Assembly: GCA_003512955.1 (NCBI GenBank)
Contig: DOTG01000026.1
Location: forward strand, 408,032 to 472,031
Length of the DNA: 64,000 bases
Origin: Marinilabiliales bacterium
GTDB taxonomy: Bacteria; Bacteroidota; Bacteroidia; Bacteroidales; SZUA-534
Reading direction: 5' to 3'
Within the stretch, counting starts at the first letter, position 1. Every line of letters starts with the position of its first letter. Positions 18,168 to 28,455 of this stretch are shown here, one piece after another. Below the pieces are notes generated by a model. That model worked only from the letters and a program-made list of their open reading frames with translations. It made no database searches and had not been told where the DNA came from. The position numbers and the translations under genes are program-made.

Positions 18168-19358
18168 ATGAAACAGACCCTTATTTTTGGAGTGTTGCTT
18201 TACAGTTCCCTCTTTGTGAGGAGCCAGGATAGCATGAGCCTGTCGCTTCCAAACCTTACCTTTTCCATCAATATTTACAAACAATTGGCATTGGCAGCCG
18301 AAAAGGAGAACCTCATTTTCTCTCCTTACAGTTTGCAACAGGCCCTGGGGATGACGTTAATTGGAGCCCGTGAACAAACGGCCTCACAAATGAACTTTGT
18401 TTTGGGAACCTCCACTACGGAATATCTTTATCAAAATCAATCGCTCCTTAGGAATCAATTGCAGACCCAAACAGATTCTGTGGCCTGGTATAGTGCAAAT
18501 AGTTTGTGGGTCCAGGAAGATTTTCCCATCCTCAAAAGTTTTACCGACACCGTTCTGGAATATTACCAAGCCCCGGTACAAAAGGTCCGGTTTGTGATGC
18601 CCAAAGAACGGAAGCTTGCTGCTGAAACCATCAACCATTGGGTAGCTCAGCATACGCAACAGCAACTAACCCATTTGATTAAGCCGGAGCAATTGTTTGA
18701 AAATACACGGTTAATACTTGTGAATGCCTCCTATTTTTACGCCGGTTGGGCCAGTGCTTTTAAAGATTCCCAAACACGTACCGACACATTTTATACCGTC
18801 AAGGAAAAGACCCCTACTCCATTTATGAATCAAACACTATCGGTTCCTTATTATTCCGATGACTTGATACAGGCTGTTTTTATCCCGTACAGGGGAAGGA
18901 AACATTCATTTGTAGTTTTGTTGCCCAGGGAATCATCGGGGCTCTCACGTATTGAGGAAACCTTGGATGCCGATTACATTTCCACCCTCCTTGCCGATAG
19001 GCAGCCACAGCAAGTTGTTATCGAAATTCCAAAAATTAAGTTCGAAACTGCCTCTGAATTATCCAAACTGCTTCAAAACTTAGGGATGACGGAGGCTTTT
19101 GCCACAACAGCCAATTTTAGTGGCATCACCGGAACCACTGAATTAAAAATTGACAAGGTTTTACACGGAGCTAAAATTGAAGTTAACGAAAAGGGAACCG
19201 AAATGGCTGGAGCCACTGCTGTGGTTATGACCCGGAAATCGGCTCCACGGAACATCCCGTTTAATGCCGACCATCCTTTTCTCTTTTTGGTTTTGGACGA
19301 AACCACGGGTACCATCCTATTTATGGGGCGGTTGGTTCATTGTGCAACACCCCAATAA
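18168..19358 (+). CDS. Secreted serpin (serine protease inhibitor)
   Basis: The 396-residue protein has an N-terminal signal peptide (about 1-20) and no lipobox cysteine, so it should be periplasmic or exported. Serpin features are clear: NLIFSPYSLQQALGMTLIGA near 47-65, VNASYFYAGWASAF near 185, and the C-terminal block HPFLFLVLDETTGTILFMGR. The reactive-centre hinge EKGTEMAGATAVV is intact, with small residues as needed for loop insertion. Counting from the hinge, P1 is Lys357 and P1' is Ser358, which predicts inhibition of trypsin-like proteases. Its 3' end overlaps the convergent lipoprotein gene by 38 bases. Serpins are patchy in bacteria; gut species use them against host or competitor proteases. 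Confidence 0.92.
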   Translation: MKQTLIFGVLLYSSLFVRSQDSMSLSLPNLTFSINIYKQLALAAEKENLIFSPYSLQQALGMTLIGAREQTASQMNFVLGTSTTEYLYQNQSLLRNQLQTQTDSVAWYSANSLWVQEDFPILKSFTDTVLEYYQAPVQKVRFVMPKERKLAAETINHWVAQHTQQQLTHLIKPEQLFENTRLILVNASYFYAGWASAFKDSQTRTDTFYTVKEKTPTPFMNQTLSVPYYSDDLIQAVFIPYRGRKHSFVVLLPRESSGLSRIEETLDADYISTLLADRQPQQVVIEIPKIKFETASELSKLLQNLGMTEAFATTANFSGITGTTELKIDKVLHGAKIEVNEKGTEMAGATAVVMTRKSAPRNIPFNADHPFLFLVLDETTGTILFMGRLVHCATPQ

Positions 19359-19920
19359 TGGTCTTCTTTCGGGTATCGAAAAGATACCTCTTTTGATAAT
19401 TTGCTTTGGGCAAACTTCCTTCCATTCCGATAAAATCCACCGGAACCATATAACCCAGCAATTTTTGGGAATCCTGTCTGTAAGCTTCCATACGGGTTAA
19501 ATAAACTTTCAATTGTGTCTTTTCGGGCTGCGTGCTATAAATGGCATATAGGTTTTGCAGATGATCGGCACGTGCCTGAGTGCCAACTGCCATCTGAAGC
19601 ATCACCCGTTTCATGGCCCCTTCGGGCATCGTACGGCATTCTGTGGTAATTTCGTGAATACGTGCTTCCACTTCTTTGCGCTGATTATCCAAGTCCTCCA
19701 GTTTCTGCTGTTTAAAGCTTTCATACTCCGCTTCCAATAACAGCAAACTGTCTGCGGCATAAAAAGGGTGCATCGCGCCCACTGAAATAAACCCGGTAAC
19801 TGAACATGAATAGTGCTGATACTCAAAATTAACCACAGTCCGTTCGGTGGTATAACGGCACGAAGTAGTTAATACAAACAGTGCCAAACTTTGAAACAAA
19901 ATGCGGGAATATTTCTCCAT
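19321..19920 (-). CDS. Small lipoprotein downstream of sprA, function unknown
   Basis: The ATG at 19920 gives 199 residues beginning MEKYSRILFQSLALF and a lipobox LTTSC, so it should be lipid-anchored. A longer frame exists from a TTG at 19950, but the ATG start gives a proper signal sequence. The middle (about 60-100) is highly charged and probably helical (EYESFKQQKLEDLDNQRKEV). No family was recognised. It follows sprA by 38 bases on the same strand, so it is probably co-transcribed and could be a T9SS accessory, but only position supports this. Its 3' end overlaps the serpin gene tail to tail. Confidence 0.7.
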   Translation of the reverse strand: MEKYSRILFQSLALFVLTTSCRYTTERTVVNFEYQHYSCSVTGFISVGAMHPFYAADSLLLLEAEYESFKQQKLEDLDNQRKEVEARIHEITTECRTMPEGAMKRVMLQMAVGTQARADHLQNLYAIYSTQPEKTQLKVYLTRMEAYRQDSQKLLGYMVPVDFIGMEGSLPKANYQKRYLFDTRKKTIIGVLHNEPTAP

Positions 19921-19958
19921 ACGTTTCAGCGCGTGATCTAAAGTTTCCAATTACAAAC

Positions 19959-22900
19959 CTATTGTGCCAAGGTGAACTGCACCTTAAAGCCAAATTCGGT
20001 AACAGCCGTTTTAAAAGAACCCACTTTTGGTATGGTTACCAACCGGTCGTAATAGGCTTGTAGGTTCAATTTTTCAGTTAACTGGTAATCGGCGGTAATT
20101 TTGGTGGTGACCACCTTTTGTCCCTGAGTTACCTGACTGGTTCCCTGGCTCAAATCATGAATAATGTTCATGTTGTCGCGGATTGAAATATCGCCCCGCA
20201 GGTTCAAATCGCTTTCCACAGGTTTGGAGCCTCCCCCGGGGGTCCGGAGTTTAATTTTCACCTTATCGAAACGGTACCCGCTACCAATGGTATATTCCCA
20301 GGTATAAACCTCAGCCATTTGGTTATTGGTTAAACTCATGGTAAGGTTCCGGGTCTTTTTATATTCGAATTTAGTAAGCACATTGTTTTTCCAGGTTGCA
20401 TCAATTCCAACCAAGGGGACGAATTGTTCTGTGGCGGCAAAACCCGATATATCTAATTCCGGTACAAAGAAGGAGGTATCGGTGCCTGCGCCTTTCATCA
20501 TCCAGTAGTCCCAGTCGGCTACCGAACTATAACTTCCCACGGTAAATGAGGCATTGTATCCGTGCGAAAGAGAAATATTTTTAAAATATCTGGCCAGGAA
20601 CGGAATCTGAATCAGCCCATCGTATTTTACCCTCCAGGTAGGCCGCAGATACAACAGACTTTTAAAGTTCAAGGGCACTCTTCCGGCATCCAACCCACCG
20701 TATGCCGCCATAAAAGCCGGAATAGCCACTTCGGGGTTCATGGTTGTGTAACCCTCCGGGAACAATGTGTCAGCACCCGGATTATAAATATCATCCATAT
20801 CTTTTGCATCGCGTTCCCTGGCTAATTTCCAGGCAACCGTATAAAGGTTTTCCCGATACTTTTCAAATGCCGCAGACGTGGGATTCTCCAAATCAGGTTT
20901 TTTGGCAAACGCTGTCGAAAGCATCCAGATATTTACATTGTAGGAGCCTTTCTGGGTATGGTTCAGTGGTACAGCAATTCCATTTTCCAAGTCATAATAT
21001 TCCGACATCACGGAAGTTTCGCTTTGCTGGCCGGCAAAGTCTATCCGCAAATCTTTGTAAGGCTGGTAGGTAGCCTTAAAGCTGTACGAAATATTGTTGG
21101 TCATGGTGTAAGGGTCGAGAAAATTTGTGCTATCAACCAATCCCTTATTTTCCTTCATCCGGGAACCAAAAGTTGGATCCTGCCAACCAAAAATAAAGGG
21201 CAATCCCGGATTGTTGTACAAATCGGTAAACTGATGGTCATATTTGTAGCCACTCATAGCCGTTCCCTGAGTTTGTGTCATTGTAACCGAGAACTGCTTA
21301 AAACCTGTGGTTACCAACGTAAAATGTTCAAAAGCCTGCAACAGCCAACTGTCCTTAAGTTCCTTTTTCCCTTTTACTTCAATGCTTACCTCTTCGGCAT
21401 CACTTTCGAGAATCACTTCCACCCGGTTGGCGTTAATCACATCAAAATCGGCTTTCACCTCTTTGCCGTTGGCTAATTTTGCCACCACATTTATTTCTTC
21501 CTCAGTACCCAAACCGTGGTTGATTTTTTTTGCCACCCCTGCTTTAAAATTCAACCCTTGCTGAGAAAAAACAACATCTTCAAATTTTGGCTTTTTACGC
21601 TGCTGCAAAGGTTGTTTGTATTTCTTGTTAATTTTTTCAATGAATCCTAACTGGTTGTAAAGGTTATCCATGTTAAGCTGTCCGTTCAGGTTGATTTGTT
21701 GGGTGTTCTGAATAGAATTTCCCATCTCGAGGGAGTCGTTTTTTAACTTCGAAGCCAATTCCCAATCATAGGTGCTGGCATACCGGGCATTAGCCGAGAC
21801 AAAGCTCAGCAACGGAATTTTGTTAATAGGGATTGTATAAGTAACATCCAATTTTTGATTATATGTATTGGGTGTGCCAAAGTTATTGATTGATTCCCAA
21901 ACCTGCTGTTTATAAATGTCATAGGTGTCGCGGTGTGAACGGTTTACCTCTCCCTCCGGTTCTTCAATGTAGGCGTTGGTGTTGGTTGAGAATGAAATCT
22001 TTAACCCTTTGGAGAAATTGTATTTCAGGTCGAATTGCCGTTGCCAGTAAAAACTTTTATCATAAGTTGGGTCGAATACCTGTTCGGGGTTGTTGAGGTT
22101 CCTCAAAAGGGTTTCGCTGTACTTCCGGTTGATGGAATTGCTAAACGAAAGCTGCTGTGGGGCCAAATAAAAGTTGAAATCGCCAATCAATTTGAAGGCT
22201 TTCTTCTGTAACAACTTTACCTTTTTAAAAGGTTCATAGTTTTTGGGCTGGTTGTTAAAAATATAATTCAGCGCACCGGCATAGGTTTTTGAAGAGCTGT
22301 GGTCGATACTCACATCGTGATGGAGCAATTCGCTATAAGCATACGATGCACTAAGGTTTGAAGGGGAATAAAAATGCGGCTTTGCTTTCCCCGATTGCCC
22401 CAGTCCCACATTGGTAAAGTTGATACTCCGCCGTTCGGTAAAATCCTGAACCTGCTTCACCAAATCCTCTTTTTCCTGGTCAGTGAGCGAAGGATCGTTC
22501 AGTGCTTCTTCCATGGTCACATCCTGATCGAGCGGGTTGTATTTTGGTTTGATGGCCGTACGGGAATAGCCAATAAACATAGGAATCCGGACGTTGACTT
22601 CTTTGGGGAAGAGTTTCCCCAGTTCCAGATTTGTGGCTACATCAATCTGGTTGGTGGTTTCCTTGGACCGTTCCTGACCCGATTGTTCAATACTGCCAAA
22701 GCCTGGTTGGGTGGTACTACCCGCCACCGAAACGGTTCCAAAATCGGCTAGCCGGGCACTCATCCGGCCAGTGGCTGCCCATCCCCCCTTTTCGTCAAAA
22801 TCGGTCAACCGGAGTTCGTTTACCCAAATTTCGGTTGACTTTTTCAGCCCATCGTCGTCTTTCGGGTTGTATTTCTTCTTTGGATTCCTGATACCAATCA

Positions 22901-25900
22901 TGATGGTAGCTACATTGGCAATGTTTGGATTACCTTTTATTACAATCCGGTTTTCCGGGTTGTTCGCGTGGTAATAGGTATAGGCATCTAAATAGGTAAG
23001 TTCAGAATTTGCCTTGTGCATGGCCTCATTGCGGGCCATTTTTGCATCAATGAGTTCATCAAAATCTATCTCCAGGTTATTTTCTTCGGGCCAGACTTTA
23101 TAGCGGTCGGTTTCGCTATTGCCGTTGTAAGAACCTTTGGGAGTCACCTTTAAAGGCACCTCATATTCGTAATAATTGTTGGTAAAATCGGAACCCAACC
23201 TTACAAAACATGAAACATCGTAATCGTTGATGGGATCATCCTCAAACATCGATTCGGCATGAATGTACATCTGCAGTTTGCCATAATCGCGCATGTCCAT
23301 ATTCAGGGTTTTATACACAGCTTTAGCATACCCATCTTCCATATCCTCCACTTTTAAAGTCATTGATTGCTCATTGAGTTTGTTTAGCTGTTGGTTCGAT
23401 GGATCCTGTTGCCTGTCCACATCCGGCGGAAGCACATAATTCACGGGTGTACGGCTGCCATTTTCTTCAATATTTACTGACGATATGCTGAACGGAATGT
23501 CATTGGGGTCATGGCTTTCATCGCCACCAGTGGTTTCACCCCCTTCTTTGATGGCATAATCGTATTTGCGCCATTCGCTCCGCACCAGCTCCAGGTTGGC
23601 AAAACGCAACACAATGTCATTATCCCACCCCCGCATAAACATACGCATAAACCGGACGGATTTAAAGTCCTGGATGGTTCCCACGGTAGTATCGGGTAAA
23701 CTGATAGGAATTTTAAACTGGTACCATTTCACCTGTTTTTTGTCCCCATTTTCCATGTTGACGGTGGCTTCCTGAATATCGGTAATGTTAATGAGCCCTG
23801 TTTGCATGTTTTCCTTCCGGAGATCTACCTCGTACTGAAAATACGACTCACTTTCGCTCAAGGTATAATCGCCATTAATGTCTTCCACATCGGGTTGTGT
23901 TTGCCCCACCGTGGTATATGATTCGCTGGAATTCTCACTGGCGGGTGAGTTACCTTCGGAGTTGCTGTAATCTTTGTAACGGTCAAGGATTCCCAATTCC
24001 CGGGCATCAAAATCGCTTCCCCGGAAATAATGGTAATCATCGGCTGACGGGTCAGAAATAATTTCTGCCTTTACCTCTTCGTTGGTAACTCTGCTTTCAA
24101 CATAATTCAAATAGTCAACAAACTTTTCCTGTTCCCCTGTTTTTCCGGTCCCCTCATCAAGGGAGCTGCTTAACCCGTCGAAACCCACATCCTGATAAGG
24201 ACGCAAATCGGGGTCGTTCACAAAGTCATTAATAAGTGCTTGCACCGCAGGAACCCGTCCCCATTGGGTTTCAGCAATAACAGAAGCATTCACCGGGAAT
24301 TCTGTAGGTAACCCGTTTTCAAAGTTTTTCCGCCCATCTTTTAAAATATCCTCAGAGATATTCCCCAGGTTGAAATAGAGTTTTCCGCCATTGTTAAGTG
24401 AATCATCTTCCACAAAGGGATCCATCATCCAAAACATGATGTATTCAATATTCTGTGCCTCAAAATCTTTGGTGGTAAGCTCACGCATAATCCCACCCCA
24501 GCGCGATTGCGGATTTTCAAGTTTCCCTTCGGGAGTAAGACCTGCAGCAAACGATTCGGTACCGGTATCAAAGTTGTATGAACCCCTTTCCTCGGGATAA
24601 AAGGCCAGGTCGAGGGTTGAAATTTCAGTGGGGATACCATTTACCACATCTTTGTTAGGGTAAATCTCCTGCTCCACCGGACGATATACTTTCAGATTTG
24701 ATTGTAGATCTTTGCTTACCGGAGAACCTGTTCTGAAGAACAGCGGGTCGATTTGGTACCAGGCCAGTTTTGCACGGTTATAGCCTGAGGTTAGGCCCGA
24801 AAAATCAGTTGCCTCTGGAAAAAGGTTTTGCCCCTGAGGAACACTAGCCAATACCCAACCATTGCGGTTCCGTAAATCAATACTCGATTCGCTACCTTCA
24901 AAATCATCAATAAAAGCATTCCCGGTTTTACCAATAGCCTTGTTGTGCCCGGGAATTAATTGGGCAAATTCTCCTTCAAAGGTAATGGAAGACATTTCTT
25001 TGGTCTCGATAAAAGGAAGAAAATCAACCGCTTTGGTCAGAAACGGTGCATCGGTACGGTACGAACCATTCAATCCCCAGATGGTATTGCTGATGGGTTC
25101 TTCTCCCATATTTACCTTTTGAGTCAGGGGGCGCTCGGTCAGGTTCATGATGGTGGCTCCCAGGTTAAAATCGTTGTTAAAACGATAGTCGAGGTGAGTA
25201 CCCATCAATGTTTTGCTTTGGATGCTGAAAAGGGCATTGCTCTCCAACGATATTTTTATAGGGGTTCCGGATGCTAAATAACTTTCGTTAAGAATTTTCA
25301 CCCTCCCTAAGTTGTAATCCACAGAATAATCGACATTCTCAGTCAGTTTAATCCCCCCTGCGGTAACAACCACCGAACCTTCGGGAATATTGAATGAGTT
25401 TAAGATTATCTCGGAACCTCCGGAGGATTTATAGGTACCTTTTAAATAGAACTTGTTTTTTGATGTCACCTGTAATGCCTTGTATTGCGTGGAATCGTAA
25501 AGTACCTGATAATTTAATTTGTCGGCCAGTTCTTTGTTTGGAATCAGGTTTTTCAGGTAGCCGCCAAAAGGCTCTACCATGGGGAAAATGATTTTCCCAC
25601 TGGCAGCCAAAATAGTGGTTCCTTCCATGAAGTCGAACACCCCATCCCCGTTAGAAACATAATTCCCTTCGGAATTAAAATTATCGAGATTCATGAGCCT
25701 CAGGAATTTTGTTTTTTGAAGCGTGTCGTTTAAAACCTTCTTCTTATCAGGAATATTAAGCACGCGTGTACCTGTATTGTCGTCGTAATATTCAATTTCC
25801 AGTTTAAAATCCTCTTTACTAACCTGATATGCCCCAATGGAATAAATGTTTTTCATCATCAGTTTCCAGTTTGGCAACAAAGGGTTGAAGTTGGTTCCTT

Positions 25901-27374
25901 TCAGCAATTTTAAATAAAGCACCTGAGGATGGGCAATTCCGTCCTGGGCAAATTCACCCACTTTGTAGGTCTGCCCATTCGCAGTGTATTCATAAGCCAC
26001 CGCCAAAACCTCATCACTGTTGAGTGCCGAATTCAGCGATATAAAACCCAGGTTGGCATCAAAGGTATATTCATTGGAGGTTAATTTGCGGGCATATTCC
26101 ACTTTTTCAAAATCTTTGCCTCCATCAAGACCTAATCCCGTTAAAACCCTTGATACTTCGTTAATGTTCCGATAGGTACTGTCGCCTGTATTTAATTGTT
26201 GGTACAGACTGTTCCCGTTGTTGTCGGGGTAGCCGGTTGAACCCAGGGTTAAGGTAGTATCAACCAAAACGGTTTCGGTGTTTCCATAAAAGCTGACAGT
26301 TTTACGCTCTTCACCCAAATCGACAAAGGCGACAATATTTCTGGGTCCGGATGTCTCCTTTTTGGTATTGGTTACCCATACCTCAATTTTATTGATTTTT
26401 ACCGGAGAAGCGACCAAAGGGAAATTTTCAAGAAATTTATCGTAATTGGCCCTGAAGTAGTGACCCAAAAAGAAATTCCTATTTTTATCGTATTCAGCTA
26501 CGGATATATCGTAGTTACTTTTTTGGGCACCGCCTTCAACGGTAATGGTTTTGGTTTCGCCCTCTTGCTGCGAAAAAACACTCGTTACATATAAGTTACC
26601 AAATTTCAATTCGGTTAAAATCCCAAACAGGCTTTGGCTACCAGAAATTAAAGAAGTGGTTAATGGCAATGAAACATCCCCCGCCTCTACTTTTTGTAGA
26701 ATATCGTCTTCTTTACCCTGATAACGCAGGTTCATGGTATTATCAAAGTCGAACTGCGATTCGGTATCGTACGATACCTTCATTTCCAGGTTCTCCCCAA
26801 TTTTTCCGACCACGCTCATTTGTATCTCCTCTTTAAAATCGAAGGTAGTATTGCGCTGTAACTCTACCGGCTGAATTGGGTTTTTGCTGTTCGAGATTTT
26901 CACTCCAAATTTTAACGAGGCCGATCCGTTCGGTTTAATATCAATGGTATTGCTCCCAAAGATGGTTTCAAACGCCTCACTTCCGATATTGATTTTTGGG
27001 ATCAGCGAGGATTGGTTTTCGAAAGTTTCACTTTTATAGCGGCTCCGCCAATAACTTTTCAGGTTTTTCTGGATGTCGTAGTTTTGGTATTCCTCAAAAC
27101 TCATGGAATAGGGTGGCACGTAATCTACACCGCCTACTTTTTTATGAATGATGTATTGCCCGGTGGTTTCATCGTATTCCACTTCAGTGACTATGTTATC
27201 GGGAGTTTTAAAATCAATATTAGTCGCTGGCCGTTTCTCCCCATAAGGCTGAACGGGTTCCGGCTGGATTTTGAAGGGTGCTTTGGTGGTATCGGTTGCA
27301 GTTTGCGAAAACCCGGCCAAAAAATTACCCGTGACAAGGAGCAGAAACGATATGCGTAGAAACTGTTTTTTCAA
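19959..27374 (-). CDS. sprA: SprA, outer-membrane translocon of the type IX secretion system
   Basis: The 2471-residue protein has a Sec signal peptide (1-24, ending GFSQ) followed by the characteristic very large beta-rich body. Flavobacterium SprA is about 2400 residues, so this is full length. SprA forms the very large outer-membrane barrel through which T9SS cargo passes, and here it would export the sorting-domain proteins at 10893 and 60464. It lies 15 bases after ruvA on the same strand, a neighbour pair common in Bacteroidota. The other T9SS core genes (gldKLMN, sprE, sprT, porV) are not in the window. Confidence 0.95.
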   Translation of the reverse strand: MKKQFLRISFLLLVTGNFLAGFSQTATDTTKAPFKIQPEPVQPYGEKRPATNIDFKTPDNIVTEVEYDETTGQYIIHKKVGGVDYVPPYSMSFEEYQNYDIQKNLKSYWRSRYKSETFENQSSLIPKINIGSEAFETIFGSNTIDIKPNGSASLKFGVKISNSKNPIQPVELQRNTTFDFKEEIQMSVVGKIGENLEMKVSYDTESQFDFDNTMNLRYQGKEDDILQKVEAGDVSLPLTTSLISGSQSLFGILTELKFGNLYVTSVFSQQEGETKTITVEGGAQKSNYDISVAEYDKNRNFFLGHYFRANYDKFLENFPLVASPVKINKIEVWVTNTKKETSGPRNIVAFVDLGEERKTVSFYGNTETVLVDTTLTLGSTGYPDNNGNSLYQQLNTGDSTYRNINEVSRVLTGLGLDGGKDFEKVEYARKLTSNEYTFDANLGFISLNSALNSDEVLAVAYEYTANGQTYKVGEFAQDGIAHPQVLYLKLLKGTNFNPLLPNWKLMMKNIYSIGAYQVSKEDFKLEIEYYDDNTGTRVLNIPDKKKVLNDTLQKTKFLRLMNLDNFNSEGNYVSNGDGVFDFMEGTTILAASGKIIFPMVEPFGGYLKNLIPNKELADKLNYQVLYDSTQYKALQVTSKNKFYLKGTYKSSGGSEIILNSFNIPEGSVVVTAGGIKLTENVDYSVDYNLGRVKILNESYLASGTPIKISLESNALFSIQSKTLMGTHLDYRFNNDFNLGATIMNLTERPLTQKVNMGEEPISNTIWGLNGSYRTDAPFLTKAVDFLPFIETKEMSSITFEGEFAQLIPGHNKAIGKTGNAFIDDFEGSESSIDLRNRNGWVLASVPQGQNLFPEATDFSGLTSGYNRAKLAWYQIDPLFFRTGSPVSKDLQSNLKVYRPVEQEIYPNKDVVNGIPTEISTLDLAFYPEERGSYNFDTGTESFAAGLTPEGKLENPQSRWGGIMRELTTKDFEAQNIEYIMFWMMDPFVEDDSLNNGGKLYFNLGNISEDILKDGRKNFENGLPTEFPVNASVIAETQWGRVPAVQALINDFVNDPDLRPYQDVGFDGLSSSLDEGTGKTGEQEKFVDYLNYVESRVTNEEVKAEIISDPSADDYHYFRGSDFDARELGILDRYKDYSNSEGNSPASENSSESYTTVGQTQPDVEDINGDYTLSESESYFQYEVDLRKENMQTGLINITDIQEATVNMENGDKKQVKWYQFKIPISLPDTTVGTIQDFKSVRFMRMFMRGWDNDIVLRFANLELVRSEWRKYDYAIKEGGETTGGDESHDPNDIPFSISSVNIEENGSRTPVNYVLPPDVDRQQDPSNQQLNKLNEQSMTLKVEDMEDGYAKAVYKTLNMDMRDYGKLQMYIHAESMFEDDPINDYDVSCFVRLGSDFTNNYYEYEVPLKVTPKGSYNGNSETDRYKVWPEENNLEIDFDELIDAKMARNEAMHKANSELTYLDAYTYYHANNPENRIVIKGNPNIANVATIMIGIRNPKKKYNPKDDDGLKKSTEIWVNELRLTDFDEKGGWAATGRMSARLADFGTVSVAGSTTQPGFGSIEQSGQERSKETTNQIDVATNLELGKLFPKEVNVRIPMFIGYSRTAIKPKYNPLDQDVTMEEALNDPSLTDQEKEDLVKQVQDFTERRSINFTNVGLGQSGKAKPHFYSPSNLSASYAYSELLHHDVSIDHSSSKTYAGALNYIFNNQPKNYEPFKKVKLLQKKAFKLIGDFNFYLAPQQLSFSNSINRKYSETLLRNLNNPEQVFDPTYDKSFYWQRQFDLKYNFSKGLKISFSTNTNAYIEEPEGEVNRSHRDTYDIYKQQVWESINNFGTPNTYNQKLDVTYTIPINKIPLLSFVSANARYASTYDWELASKLKNDSLEMGNSIQNTQQINLNGQLNMDNLYNQLGFIEKINKKYKQPLQQRKKPKFEDVVFSQQGLNFKAGVAKKINHGLGTEEEINVVAKLANGKEVKADFDVINANRVEVILESDAEEVSIEVKGKKELKDSWLLQAFEHFTLVTTGFKQFSVTMTQTQGTAMSGYKYDHQFTDLYNNPGLPFIFGWQDPTFGSRMKENKGLVDSTNFLDPYTMTNNISYSFKATYQPYKDLRIDFAGQQSETSVMSEYYDLENGIAVPLNHTQKGSYNVNIWMLSTAFAKKPDLENPTSAAFEKYRENLYTVAWKLARERDAKDMDDIYNPGADTLFPEGYTTMNPEVAIPAFMAAYGGLDAGRVPLNFKSLLYLRPTWRVKYDGLIQIPFLARYFKNISLSHGYNASFTVGSYSSVADWDYWMMKGAGTDTSFFVPELDISGFAATEQFVPLVGIDATWKNNVLTKFEYKKTRNLTMSLTNNQMAEVYTWEYTIGSGYRFDKVKIKLRTPGGGSKPVESDLNLRGDISIRDNMNIIHDLSQGTSQVTQGQKVVTTKITADYQLTEKLNLQAYYDRLVTIPKVGSFKTAVTEFGFKVQFTLAQ

Positions 27375-27389
27375 TGCCGAAATCTCTTT

Positions 27390-27971
27390 TTAAATCGCTT
27401 TTAATGCATGTTTTACCAATTCCTCCACACTGGCCGAAGGCTTTTCTTTGATTAGTTTATCGAGTACCTTATCCACGGTATTTTTGGCAAAGCCCAGCAT
27501 TACTAATGCAGATAACGCTTCATCGCGGTTTGTATTGTTTTGCATGAATAAAAATTCGCTGCTCCCATCGCCCTTGCCGACTTTATCTTTCAAATCTACA
27601 ATTAACCTTTGGGCGGTTTTTGCTCCAATGCCTTTAATCTGGTTAAGCAAACCTACATTCCCCGATAATATGGCATCCCTCACTTCATCGGGGCTAAGCG
27701 ACGAGAGTATCATGCGGGCGGTGTTGGCCCCAATTCCAGAAACGGTAATCAATTGCCTGAAAATGGCACGTTCGCTTTTGCTAAAAAAGCCATACATCAG
27801 GTGGGCATCTTCGCGTATCACTGGATGGATAAAAACCACAGCTTGCTCCTTCCCCGAAAGGGCGGAATAGGTATTTAACGAGATGTGTATAAAATAGCCT
27901 ATTCCCTGGTTGTCGATCACCACCGAGGCTGGGGTTAATTCAGTTATCTTGCCTTGAATATATTCATACAT
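27390..27971 (-). CDS. ruvA: Holliday junction branch migration protein RuvA
   Basis: The 193-residue protein has the N-terminal OB-fold (MYEYIQGKITELTPASVVID), two helix-hairpin-helix motifs (VSGIGANTARMIL near 79 and IKGIGAKTAQRLI near 114) and the C-terminal RuvB-binding domain (about 145-193). RuvA tetramers bind Holliday junctions and load RuvB. It is the first gene of a ruvA-sprA-lipoprotein unit. Confidence 0.95.
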   Translation of the reverse strand: MYEYIQGKITELTPASVVIDNQGIGYFIHISLNTYSALSGKEQAVVFIHPVIREDAHLMYGFFSKSERAIFRQLITVSGIGANTARMILSSLSPDEVRDAILSGNVGLLNQIKGIGAKTAQRLIVDLKDKVGKGDGSSEFLFMQNNTNRDEALSALVMLGFAKNTVDKVLDKLIKEKPSASVEELVKHALKAI

Positions 27972-27999
27972 AAAAACAGCGATTTGCTAAGCCATGCGG

Positions 28000-28007
28000 C
28001 AAAACTA
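28000..28007 (-). promoter_or_regulatory. Putative -7 element of the ruvA-sprA operon
   Basis: TAGTTTTG on the minus strand matches TAnnTTTG and lies 28 bases before the ruvA ATG. The upstream TTTG box is not convincing. Confidence 0.4.
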
Positions 28008-28140
28008 CAAAAAATGAGCATTCTACCATCAGATTTTTATATTTTCTCGTCCACCAAGTGAAGTTGATCCGATGCTACAATGGTGAGTATTTTTCAGATT
28101 CAGGTTTAATCATTGCAAGGGTATTCCATTTGCATAAAAA

Positions 28141-28180
28141 TTTTGAGAAACCGAAACAGGTACGTATATTTGTACTTATT
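28141..28180 (+). promoter_or_regulatory. Promoter and overlapping operator of the yefM-yoeB operon
   Basis: TTTTG at 28141-28145, 19 bases, and TATATTTG at 28165-28172 form a near-perfect Bacteroidota promoter. The inverted repeat AGGTAC/GTACTT (28159-28164 and 28173-28178) overlaps the -7 box. A GTAC-centred palindrome here fits autorepression by the YefM antitoxin, whose known sites have a TGTACA core. Confidence 0.65.
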
Positions 28181-28202
28181 TACGAACTTGAAAGATAAAA
28201 AA

Positions 28203-28454
28203 ATGATTGCTGCAAATTTTTCAGAATTCAGGACTGGTCTAAAAAATTACCTAGACAGTGTAGAAGATGATAATGAAACTTTGATTATTAAAAGAAAAAG
28301 TGGAAAAGGGGCTGTAATGATTTCACTTGACGAATATAATTCGATCATGGAGACATTGCATCTTTTAAGTTCAAAGAAAAACGCTATGAGACTTTACAAC
28401 TCAATTGAACAAATGAAGTCAGGAAGAACCGTTCACCCTAAATTTGAAGATTAA
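28203..28454 (+). CDS. yefM: Antitoxin, YefM/Phd family
   Basis: The ATG at 28203 gives 83 residues starting MIAANFSEFRTGLKNYLDSV, the normal YefM N-terminus. A longer frame opens upstream but would start within the promoter region. The N-terminal half is the DNA-binding dimer fold, and the C-terminal tail wraps and neutralises YoeB. It ends 1 base before the toxin start, the usual coupled arrangement. The overlapping operator suggests autorepression. Confidence 0.9.
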   Translation: MIAANFSEFRTGLKNYLDSVEDDNETLIIKRKSGKGAVMISLDEYNSIMETLHLLSSKKNAMRLYNSIEQMKSGRTVHPKFED

Positions 28455-28455
28455 A

